A stretch of 46,389 nt of DNA from Ardenticatenaceae bacterium (GTDB taxonomy: Bacteria; Chloroflexota; Anaerolineae; Promineifilales; Promineifilaceae): the NCBI GenBank assembly GCA_020634245.1, contig JACKCC010000030.1, positions 1-46,389 on the forward strand, read 5' to 3'. Positions 33,253 through 40,616 of this stretch are shown in pieces. A program made the position numbers and the translations under genes. The notes beneath the pieces are model-generated. The model saw nothing but the letters and a program-made list of their open reading frames with translations, did no database searches and was not told where the DNA came from. Within the stretch, counting starts at the first letter, position 1, and every line of letters begins with the position of its first letter.

Positions 33253-34345
33253 ATTTTTCGCCTTGCTGGCCGTTTTGTTAGCGGCCTGTCAGACACAACA
33301 ACCGGCTCCAACAGCTACGGCCGTACCGCCAACGGCAACAAACAAACCTATTCTCGCCACGAGTACAGGTCCGGCAACGGCCGTGCTGCCGACCGCCACC
33401 ATAACCACTGAATCTGAAGCGGTCAGCGAACAGGCAGTGCAAATCATTCCTCTGGATGGCCCGATAGCCGCAGCGCAAGCGGAGATTTCCGGGATGACAT
33501 GGTACGGCGATATGCTCATCCTCCTGCCGCAGTTCCCGTACCGGTTCGGCGACCAGCTTTTTACATTGCCCAAAGCCGAGATTGAAGCATTTTTGGCCGG
33601 TGAACAGACCAAGGTAACGCCGCAGCCGATGCCGCTGGTAGCTCCGGGCCTGTCTGAACTACCCGGCTATGAGGGATTAGAAGCGATTGCCTTTGGCGGC
33701 GATCAGGTCTTCATCACGATTGAAACAAGCAATGGCTCGCCCATGATGGGCTATTTGGTCGCCGGACAAATTGCCCCGGATTTGAGCCAGATTGAGCTGG
33801 ACATGACCAATCTGGCCGAAATTGTCCCGCCTGTGCCACTGTCTAATTTTAGCGATGAGACGATTTTGGTGGTGAATGATACGGTTCTGACGATTTATGA
33901 GGCCAACGGCCGTTTCGTCAATCCCTCAGCCGCCGCCCATCAATTCACCACCGGTCTGGAACCGCTGGGCACACTGCCTTTCCCGGCCATCGAGTACCGG
34001 GTAACGGATGCGACGGCGGTAGATGAAAACGGCCGTTTCTGGGTCATCAACTATCTTTATCCTGGCGACATCCCTAAACTTAACATCGCCCCGGATGAGA
34101 TTGGAGAGCGATACGGCCGTGGCCCCACCCATGCCGCCAGCGACGTTGTCGAGCGGCTCGTCGAACTACAAGTCAGCGACAATGGCATCAGCCTGACCGA
34201 TACGCCGCCCATCCAATTGAAGCTTATGCCCGATGGCGAGGCGCGCAACTGGGAAGGCATCGTCCGGCTGGACGATCGCGGTTTCCTCCTGGCAACCGAC
34301 AAATTCCCGGAAACGATTCTGGCCTTCATCGCTGCCAGCAAATAA
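33239..34345 (+). CDS. Predicted lipoprotein, possibly a beta-propeller
   Basis: A 368-residue protein starting inside the end of pyrG (14-base overlap, different frame). A signal peptide ends in LAAC (Cys17), a Pro/Thr linker follows (to about 65), then a globular domain with repeated strands and motifs such as GYEGLEAIAFGGDQVFITIE, ATAVDENGRFWVINYLYPGD and NWEGIVRLDDRGFLLATDKF. These are reminiscent of phytase-like or SdiA-regulated propellers, but I am not certain of the family. It is probably anchored on the outer face of the membrane. The overlap suggests translational coupling with CTP synthase, although a functional link is not obvious. Confidence 0.8.
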   Translation: MTRIKFFALLAVLLAACQTQQPAPTATAVPPTATNKPILATSTGPATAVLPTATITTESEAVSEQAVQIIPLDGPIAAAQAEISGMTWYGDMLILLPQFPYRFGDQLFTLPKAEIEAFLAGEQTKVTPQPMPLVAPGLSELPGYEGLEAIAFGGDQVFITIETSNGSPMMGYLVAGQIAPDLSQIELDMTNLAEIVPPVPLSNFSDETILVVNDTVLTIYEANGRFVNPSAAAHQFTTGLEPLGTLPFPAIEYRVTDATAVDENGRFWVINYLYPGDIPKLNIAPDEIGERYGRGPTHAASDVVERLVELQVSDNGISLTDTPPIQLKLMPDGEARNWEGIVRLDDRGFLLATDKFPETILAFIAASK

Positions 34346-34388
34346 CTAAAAGCTGAACTCATGCCAAAGCCTTACTAAAACGGCCAGC

Positions 34389-34438
34389 CTTCGACAAGCT
34401 CAGGCCATCACAGGCTTATGCTTCGACAGGCTCACGCC
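34389..34438 (+). repeat. CTTCGACAAGCTCAG repeats, direct pair
   Basis: CTTCGACAAGCTCAGG (34389-34404) and the variant CTTCGACAGGCTCACG (34421-34436) stand in the same orientation in the gap after the lipoprotein gene. Confidence 0.8.
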
Positions 34439-34514
34439 GTGCTGTTTAACATAAAAAATAGCGTGAATGGCGACAGCCTGCTAGACTTCTGTCATAAATC
34501 GGGAAGAAATTTGG

Positions 34515-35699
34515 GTGAGCAGCAAACTCAACCATGATTCTGGCACTGTTGTTTCGATGAGATCTAAGATTACGTTCCGCCGTATAACCTACATATTACT
34601 TCTGGCCGCCTTTGGCTACGCCCTGTACACATATCAAGGCCAGTTGGTCGACATTTTGAATGTTTTGCAGCAGGGCGTCTGGTACTTGATTCTGGCCGCG
34701 ATTTCCGTACTAGGCCTGGCTGTTTACAACCAGGGGCTTTTATACGCCAGTATCTACAAGGCTCTGAATTTACCCCCGCCGAAAGAACGCCATCTATCTT
34801 ACCTATACCTGATCACGCGCTTTGTTTCTGTCGCTGCTCCCAGCGGGGGCGTTTCCGGTGTTGTGCCGTTCATTCAAGAAGCCCGCCGTCGCAACGTTTC
34901 TGTCGGTCCGGTACTGATTGTTAACCTCATATACCTCATTTTGTGGTACAGCACGATGGGCGTTTTTTTGTTTATCGGCTTGCTGCACTTGTTCCTCATT
35001 CATGACTTGCAGTGGTTTGAAATCAGCAATGCCATCATTTTGCTGCTAGCCGATTCCGCGCTGATTGGCGGGCTGGCTATTGCCTGGACGTCGCCCCACC
35101 GCCTGGAAGCAATTTTGAACTGGATTGGCCAGCTAACCGGGAGAGTGGCTGGTTGGTGGAAACGGCCGTCTCCCCTCCCTCCCCAGCGCACAGCCACCTT
35201 CATTAAAGAATTAGATGAGGCCATCAACGAAATCCGGCAGGTAGGCTATCAATCTTTGTCCAAACCTATCCTGCATGCATTTCTCAATGAGATTCTGAAC
35301 CTGGGCATTCTATTCTTCGTTGCCTGGTCCTTTGGCATCAAACTCAGTTTTGGCGTGTTAGTCGCCAGTTACAGCGTAGGCATGCTGTTTTTCGTCATGA
35401 CGCCAACGCCGGGCGGCCTGGGATTTGTCGAGGGCATTTTGATTTTGGTGATGAGTTCGCTGGACGTACCTGATGAAAGCGCCCTGGTTATCACCCTGGC
35501 CTACCGTGGGCTGACATTCTGGCTGCCGTTTATCCTGGGCTTTTTTGCCTACCGCTGGTTTAACCGCCATTTGAACAAGCTTGATGCGGAGGACGAACCG
35601 CCTGAATCGCTCAATCCCAATGGCAACGGAGTCATCTCACGATCCTGTACTGGCATAGTGGCGCAGCCCAAACAACCAGACCCGGTAGCCGAGGAATAG
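34515..35699 (+). CDS. Lysylphosphatidylglycerol synthase-like membrane protein (UPF0104)
   Basis: A 394-residue protein with about eight membrane helices of the LPG-synthase transmembrane / flippase family. Diagnostic stretches are LYLITRFVSVAAPSGGVSG near residue 97 and MTPTPGGLGFVEGILIL near 296. It lacks the C-terminal lysyl-transferase domain of MprF, so a lipid flippase or transport role is more likely than lysyl transfer. The start is uncertain: GTG at 34515 or ATG at 34557 (MRSKITFRRITY). Its last 63 bases overlap, tail to tail, the ABC permease on the other strand. Confidence 0.85.
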   Translation: MSSKLNHDSGTVVSMRSKITFRRITYILLLAAFGYALYTYQGQLVDILNVLQQGVWYLILAAISVLGLAVYNQGLLYASIYKALNLPPPKERHLSYLYLITRFVSVAAPSGGVSGVVPFIQEARRRNVSVGPVLIVNLIYLILWYSTMGVFLFIGLLHLFLIHDLQWFEISNAIILLLADSALIGGLAIAWTSPHRLEAILNWIGQLTGRVAGWWKRPSPLPPQRTATFIKELDEAINEIRQVGYQSLSKPILHAFLNEILNLGILFFVAWSFGIKLSFGVLVASYSVGMLFFVMTPTPGGLGFVEGILILVMSSLDVPDESALVITLAYRGLTFWLPFILGFFAYRWFNRHLNKLDAEDEPPESLNPNGNGVISRSCTGIVAQPKQPDPVAEE

Positions 35700-36428
35700 A
35701 AACACGGCCGCCATCAATGGCCCGCCCCAAACAAAAAAGAGTCCCACTTCCCGATTAAGCAGGTAGCTGGCCGGGTAAAATGAAGCAAAACCATAGGGAA
35801 CCAGCCAGGTGAGAAAAATGCCAATCGCCTGCGGGTAAATGTTCAGCGGATACTTGGCGAACTCGTGAGTCTCGAAGACAACACGAGTGACAGGAACAGA
35901 ATTCATTAACCAAAAAGCGGAAACAGAAGTGATTAAATTCAAAGCCACAAAAATCAGACCGCCGCTCAACACAGCGACAAAAACATAGACCAACTTCAGC
36001 GGCGTCCACACGATTCCTAACGATGCCGACGCCGCACCAACCAGCACTAAACCCACAATAAAATGACCAATCCCATCATGGCAAAACCGGTCGGCCAGCA
36101 GATGGAACAGCGGATCAATCGGCCGTACCAAAAAGCGGTCAAAGCCGCCGGTGCGGATGTAGGATTGGCCCACCGTCCACAAATTGTCGGCAAACATGTG
36201 GTTGATGGATTTGGACAGCGTCAGCAGCCCGTAAATCAGCCAGATTTCACCCAGTGACCAGCCATTCAAATCGGGAATCTGGCGCATCACCACCCAAATC
36301 GCCAAGACGCTGGCCCCCTGCATAAACACCGTCGAAATCGCGCCAATGAAAAAATTGGCACGGTATTCCATCAAGATTTTGAAGCGCTGGAGGAGAAAGT
36401 GCCAGTAGAGTTTGAGGTAACGTTTCAT
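35637..36428 (-). CDS. ABC-2 type permease (DUF990 group), second permease
   Basis: A 263-residue membrane protein with about six helices, opening YLKLYWHFLLQRFKILMEYR and containing LTLSKSINHMFADNLW and RFLVRPIDPLFHLLADRF, typical of the ABC-2 permeases encoded in pairs with one ATPase. Together with the gene at 36493 and the ATPase at 37414 it should form an exporter whose substrate is unknown. It is the last gene of the operon, and its end overlaps the convergent flippase gene by 63 bases. Confidence 0.88.
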   Translation of the reverse strand: MKRYLKLYWHFLLQRFKILMEYRANFFIGAISTVFMQGASVLAIWVVMRQIPDLNGWSLGEIWLIYGLLTLSKSINHMFADNLWTVGQSYIRTGGFDRFLVRPIDPLFHLLADRFCHDGIGHFIVGLVLVGAASASLGIVWTPLKLVYVFVAVLSGGLIFVALNLITSVSAFWLMNSVPVTRVVFETHEFAKYPLNIYPQAIGIFLTWLVPYGFASFYPASYLLNREVGLFFVWGGPLMAAVFLFLGYRVWLFGLRHYASTGS

Positions 36429-36446
36429 TTTCGATTTGTACGTACT

Positions 36447-36491
36447 CCGTATTCCGTGTTCCGTAATCGGTATACGGCCAACGGATTACGG
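36447..36491. repeat. CCGTATTCCG-type repeat in the operon gap
   Basis: CTCCGTATTCCGTGTTCCG is followed by a hairpin with arms CCGTAATC (36461-36468) and GATTACGG (36484-36491). It fills the gap between the two permease genes. Confidence 0.6.
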
Positions 36492-36492
36492 C

Positions 36493-37308
36493 CTACCCTC
36501 CCTGCACCGTTACTTTGCGTATCGCCACGCGAAAGACGAGGCGAGAAGCAAACAGCAGGAAAACTAGGTAAGCAAGTTGAATCAACCAGATGCGGGGCAT
36601 GGCCACTAACGGTGTGATCCCGCTAATCAAGGAAACGGGAACGTACAGCGCCTGCGAAAAGGGTAGTACCTCGGCCATGGTTTGCAGCCAGCCCGGCATC
36701 ATCACCAGCGGAACCAGCTCGCCGCTAAAAAAGATGGCAATGGCGAAGCGCAAAACACTCAAACCCCAAACCTCGGTACTGTAAAAAGCGGCACAGGACA
36801 AAATCCAGTCAAAGCAAAACATGAGGGCGTTGCCCAAAATGAGCGTAATCAAAAAAGCTAGCCAAACGAGCGGATCGAGGGGCAGCTGATAACGAAACAA
36901 CAGCCAGGCAACGATGGCCAGCGGGATTTGCAGCACCAGCCCAACCCCTACCTGGGCAATATTGGTGACGTAGGTTGCGCCCTGAAAATCGAGCGGTCGC
37001 AGCAGCTCGATGCCTATTTGACCCTGGGTGATCAGTTCACCGAAGTAGAAAATAGTGCTGGGGGCATGAACAGCCGGCGAAAAAAGCTGGGCCAAGATGA
37101 TGTAGTTGAGGGTTTGCTGTAAATCGAGACCGGAGAGGGTACTCTGATTGGTGTAAACGGCCGTCCAAAATGCCACCAAAATCGCGACGGTAATCACGTG
37201 CACGATAAAGTCCATCCATACCCAGATGCTGTAAGCCAGGAACATCTTGGGGGTAATAGCGGCAAATGCGCCGTAAACGGATGCGCGGCGGCGCAAGGTG
37301 GTTAGCAT
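36493..37308 (-). CDS. ABC-2 type permease, first permease
   Basis: A 271-residue membrane protein with about six helices, homologous in type to its downstream neighbour: YSIWVWMDFIVHVITVAIL, QIGIELLRPLDFQGATYV (the counterpart of RFLVRPIDPLFHLL) and FFSGELVPLVMMPGWLQT, which carries the ABC-2 signature glycine-proline region. The start is ATG at 37308; a TTG extension to 37344 would translate repeat sequence. Its gap to the ATPase gene (105 bases) is occupied by a GCTCCCTTGC hairpin. Confidence 0.88.
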   Translation of the reverse strand: MLTTLRRRASVYGAFAAITPKMFLAYSIWVWMDFIVHVITVAILVAFWTAVYTNQSTLSGLDLQQTLNYIILAQLFSPAVHAPSTIFYFGELITQGQIGIELLRPLDFQGATYVTNIAQVGVGLVLQIPLAIVAWLLFRYQLPLDPLVWLAFLITLILGNALMFCFDWILSCAAFYSTEVWGLSVLRFAIAIFFSGELVPLVMMPGWLQTMAEVLPFSQALYVPVSLISGITPLVAMPRIWLIQLAYLVFLLFASRLVFRVAIRKVTVQGG

Positions 37309-37340
37309 GGATGGCTGCCTTTGGTAAATCTGGCAAGGGA

Positions 37341-37404
37341 GCAAGGGAGCAGGGGGGCAAGGGTGATTTTTCTCCCCTGCCCCTCCGCTCTCCTGCTCCC
37401 TTGC
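37341..37404. repeat. GCAAGGGAGCAGG inverted repeat
   Basis: Arms GCAAGGGAGCAGG (37341-37353) and CCTGCTCCCTTGC (37392-37404), perfect over 13 bases, with low-complexity CCCCTGCCCCT between. Related words occur at 21515-21545 and within the gene at 43349 (about 44230-44265). Confidence 0.7.
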
Positions 37405-37413
37405 ACAGGAATA

Positions 37414-38445
37414 TTAGCGTTCACTCGCACCATCCTCTTGCAGTGCCCCCTGGTAAATCTGCTTGACGACCATCGACAAATCTGGCTCGGCCAGAGAAAA
37501 ATCAAGCACTTCGATCTGGTTCATGATGGCAGCAGCCACTTTGCTGGCCGAGGTCTGGGTGCGGTCAAAGCGCACCACGAGGCGGCGATCTTCATGATTG
37601 ACGATTTCGGAAGCGGCTGGAGGCGTAAGGGTGTTGTAGGAAACGGTCTGCCTTGAGCTTGTCGAACCAGCCGTTTCAAACGAAATCTCCCGATATTTGC
37701 CAAACCGATCCTTAATCACCGCCAGCGGTCCGTCATAAATCAACTTGCCGGAATCGATAATCATGACCCGTTGGCACAACTCTTCAATATCACCTAAATC
37801 ATGGGTCGTCAGGATAATCGTCGTCCCTTTCTCCCGATTCTGCTCCTTGATGAAGGCCCGAATCCGCTCTTTGACCAGCAAATCCAGGCCAATCGTCGGT
37901 TCGTCCAGATAGACAATTTCAGGCTCGTGGATAAGCGTCGCTGCCAGTTCGGCCCGCATCTTTTGCCCCAGCGACATGCTGCGAATAGGCACAGAGAGCA
38001 GCTCACCTAAATCCAATGTTTCGGCAAATTGGGCCAGTAGTTCTTTGTAACGGGCTGGCGGCACTTCGTAAATGCGGGCGACCATATTCAGTGACTCAAT
38101 CAGCGCCAAATCCCACCACAACTGTGTCCGCTGGCCAAAAACAACGCCGATTTTTTGGGCATTGGCTACCCGCTCCCGGTGCGGATCACGGCCCAGCACC
38201 CGAATCTGTCCGGCCGTGGGCTGCAAAATGCCGGTTAGCATCTTGATTGTCGTCGATTTGCCGGCCCCGTTGACGCCGATGTAGCCCACGATTTCACCCG
38301 GTTCGATGGAGAAGCTGACGTCGTGTACGGCCGTTTTCTCCTTATGATGTGGTTTGAACAACGCCTTGACAGCGCCAAGCACACCCGGCTCTTTTTGCTG
38401 AACACGGAACACTTTGGTTAAGTTATCGGCGGTTATGACAGGCAT
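37414..38445 (-). CDS. ABC transporter ATP-binding protein
   Basis: A 343-residue ATPase of the ABC-2 exporter type. Walker A is GVNGAGKST, the Q-loop VVFGQRTQLWWDL, the signature MSLGQKMRAELA, Walker B EIVYLDEPTIGLD and the switch His TTHDLGD. The FGQRTQLWWDL pattern is characteristic of ATPases that serve DUF990-type permease pairs. The C-terminal region contains a CTTCGACAAGCTCAG-derived stretch (encoding STSSRQTV, 37652-37666), an apparent repeat insertion tolerated outside the catalytic core. AGGAAG precedes the ATG. It is the first gene of the operon with two permeases. Confidence 0.93.
   Translation of the reverse strand: MPVITADNLTKVFRVQQKEPGVLGAVKALFKPHHKEKTAVHDVSFSIEPGEIVGYIGVNGAGKSTTIKMLTGILQPTAGQIRVLGRDPHRERVANAQKIGVVFGQRTQLWWDLALIESLNMVARIYEVPPARYKELLAQFAETLDLGELLSVPIRSMSLGQKMRAELAATLIHEPEIVYLDEPTIGLDLLVKERIRAFIKEQNREKGTTIILTTHDLGDIEELCQRVMIIDSGKLIYDGPLAVIKDRFGKYREISFETAGSTSSRQTVSYNTLTPPAASEIVNHEDRRLVVRFDRTQTSASKVAAAIMNQIEVLDFSLAEPDLSMVVKQIYQGALQEDGASER
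37652..37666 (-). repeat. CTTCGACAAGCTCAG-type repeat inside the ABC ATPase gene
   Basis: CTTGAGCTTGTCGAA on the plus strand, flanked by GAAACGG (37640-37646) and CCGTTTC, matches the dispersed word with one change and is read in frame in the C-terminal linker. Confidence 0.65.
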
Positions 38446-38563
38446 CGTTTGACTTCCTGAGACACTTGTTATCTTAAAATTACACGTGCGGCTTCAAAAT
38501 CGAATCCAATTCTGCTAGAATGAAGAAAAATTGACCAGTTTTTAACCAGGATAGGAGCCTCGT

Positions 38564-40507
38564 ATGTTACTGCAAAAACACAGGTTTGGGAAAACGGCCG
38601 TTTTCATTTTCGCCATCATCTTCGTCATTGCCAGTCTATCTCTGGCTGCTAGCCAAAATCAATACAACCATTTCAATTTCCTGCCCCTCATTCTTCAAGA
38701 CGGAAGTCCAAGTCCACCGCCGCCTGTATCACCGACCAACACACCGACCTCCCCTTACATCGTTTTACAACCCAGTTGCGACATCGGCCCCAATGTCCGC
38801 TTCACCGTTCAGGGATTCAATTGGCCGAAAAACGAAACCATTAATCTCTATTGGGACAGCGTCACCTTACAATCGACAATTTTTACAGGTGACTCCACTT
38901 CATTCTCGCAAACCTGGACCAAATGGGGAGCAGCCAATGGCGTGTACGAAATCGTTGCCGCTTCAGACAGTCACACAACAAGCGCCGTCTACCAAATCCC
39001 CTGCCCAACCAACACGCCCACTCCCACCCCTACCAGCACACCGTCACGTACACCCGGCCCTACAGCCACCCCATCACCTACAGCCTCAATCACGCCATCC
39101 CCAACCCCTGACTATTGCGGCCCGGAATTTGAAGGGTTTCTCATCGCTGGCAACAATTATGCTTATGTAACCGGTGAAATCGGGCATATTGTCACCGTGA
39201 TTGATGTCACAACCGGCTTAACCTTAGGCACAGGCACTTTATTAGATCGAAATGATCATGCCTGCCCTGGGTTTCTCAGTGTGTCACTTTCCTCGCCATT
39301 GGTCAGCGGTCACTTAATATTAGTTGAGGGCAATAGCCCATTTGATCAGTTCGATACAGCCTGGGTGTTACCTGAAACCCCAACACATACCCCTGTTCCC
39401 CCTGACACAGCAACACCCACCGACACGCCCACAAACACGCCAACGCCAACGTTAACGCCCACATCTACAGGGCCATTCATCATCTTGCTGCCCAATTGCG
39501 GTGTTCCGCCAAACGTTCAATTTTCTGTACAAGGATTTAATTGGCCGCAGGATGAGACGATCGCCCTTTATTGGAACAGCAGCCTGCAATCGATCATCAA
39601 TACCGGCAGCCAAACATCTTTTTCACAGACCTGGCAAAAACCGGGCTTAACTGATTGGTTATATGAAGTAAAAGCTGTTTCTGCCAATCATACGGCAACG
39701 GCCGTTTTCACTGTACCCTGCACCGGACCTTTACCGGTAACACCAACACCATCGGCGACGGCAACGGCCGTAACCGGGCCGGTCAATCTGGCAATTGGTC
39801 AACTAACCCTCATCAGCACGCCGCCCGTCGTCGCCTACCAGCCAGTAACATTCCAGGTCGTCATTTCCAACACCGAACCCGCACCAGTTGACAGCCAGTT
39901 CTTCGTCGATATTTTCATTGACCCGACTAGCTTCTTAACCAACAGTATCCCAATTGAGCAAAGCAGCGGCTATGTGGGTGTCAACTCAATCCCCGGTCTG
40001 GCCACCCGCGTAATCACCATTACCGCCCCGCTGGGGTTTCAAAATGAGCCGGAAACGCACATTGTCTATGGAATGGTTGATTCTTTAACGCAAATTCATG
40101 AAACAAATGAAACGGATAACGTTTCCATTCCTTGGCTAATCGAGCAAGTAACACCAATACCGACAGCAACCGCAACGACCACAGCGCCAACAGGAACAGA
40201 AACCATCGTCGGTATCGTTTTCCGGCCTACAAATGACGGGTTAACACCCCTCCGTCGGGCTTCTGTAACCCTTATGGATGAAGCTACGTCAACAATTATT
40301 GCGGCGACTGTATCTCATCCCATGACCGGTTTATATACTTTCTCCAATCTGCTGCCGGGGACTTACACGGTCACAGCCTGCGGCATTGTGGGGACAGATG
40401 ATGGCATTGTTGAGTATGCTGGCTGGCGCAACAACATTACTTTGCCTTATGCTTTTCCGGTAAATATTTACACAGACAGCAACCTGGTTTGTCCTTTGAA
40501 CAATTAG
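38564..40507 (+). CDS. Modular secreted protein with duplicated Ig-like units, CARDB and SpaA/Cna-B-like domains
   Basis: A 647-residue exported protein. A signal segment (AVFIFAIIFVIASLSLAAS) is followed by two copies of a Cys-containing unit (about 63-146 and 303-386) with the core VQGFNWPxxETIxLYWxS. Between them is a module (184-270, YCGPEFEGF to TAWVLP) that also occurs in the gene at 45416. A CARDB-like domain follows (VNLAIGQLTLISTPPVVAYQ), and a carboxypeptidase-regulatory or SpaA-like unit closes it (LMDEATSTIIAATV, TGLYTFSNLLPGTYTVTACG). Pro/Thr linkers separate the units. No enzyme motif is seen, so a surface or adhesion role is inferred. ATG follows GATAGGAG. Confidence 0.82.
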   Translation: MLLQKHRFGKTAVFIFAIIFVIASLSLAASQNQYNHFNFLPLILQDGSPSPPPPVSPTNTPTSPYIVLQPSCDIGPNVRFTVQGFNWPKNETINLYWDSVTLQSTIFTGDSTSFSQTWTKWGAANGVYEIVAASDSHTTSAVYQIPCPTNTPTPTPTSTPSRTPGPTATPSPTASITPSPTPDYCGPEFEGFLIAGNNYAYVTGEIGHIVTVIDVTTGLTLGTGTLLDRNDHACPGFLSVSLSSPLVSGHLILVEGNSPFDQFDTAWVLPETPTHTPVPPDTATPTDTPTNTPTPTLTPTSTGPFIILLPNCGVPPNVQFSVQGFNWPQDETIALYWNSSLQSIINTGSQTSFSQTWQKPGLTDWLYEVKAVSANHTATAVFTVPCTGPLPVTPTPSATATAVTGPVNLAIGQLTLISTPPVVAYQPVTFQVVISNTEPAPVDSQFFVDIFIDPTSFLTNSIPIEQSSGYVGVNSIPGLATRVITITAPLGFQNEPETHIVYGMVDSLTQIHETNETDNVSIPWLIEQVTPIPTATATTTAPTGTETIVGIVFRPTNDGLTPLRRASVTLMDEATSTIIAATVSHPMTGLYTFSNLLPGTYTVTACGIVGTDDGIVEYAGWRNNITLPYAFPVNIYTDSNLVCPLNN

Positions 40508-40522
40508 AGCCTATCCTAAAAT

Positions 40523-40594
40523 TAACCGCGGAGAACGCAGAGCGCGCGAAGATAAAGCAATTATTTCTCCGAGTTCTCCGCGACCTCTGCGGTT
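40523..40594. repeat. CCGCGGAG hairpin repeat, copy 2
   Basis: AACCGCGGAGAACGCAGAG at 40523-40541 pairs imperfectly with the stretch ending CTCTGCGGTT at 40594, and TTTT follows on the plus strand. It resembles the hairpin at 7893-7962 and may serve as the terminator of the preceding gene. Confidence 0.7.
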
Positions 40595-40616
40595 TTTCGG
40601 ATAGATTCTTAGGGGG

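Noticed and set aside
36493..36617. Plus-strand frame 36399-36617 as a gene
   Set aside because: It runs antisense through the permease end and the CCGTATTCCG repeat, with no ribosome site.
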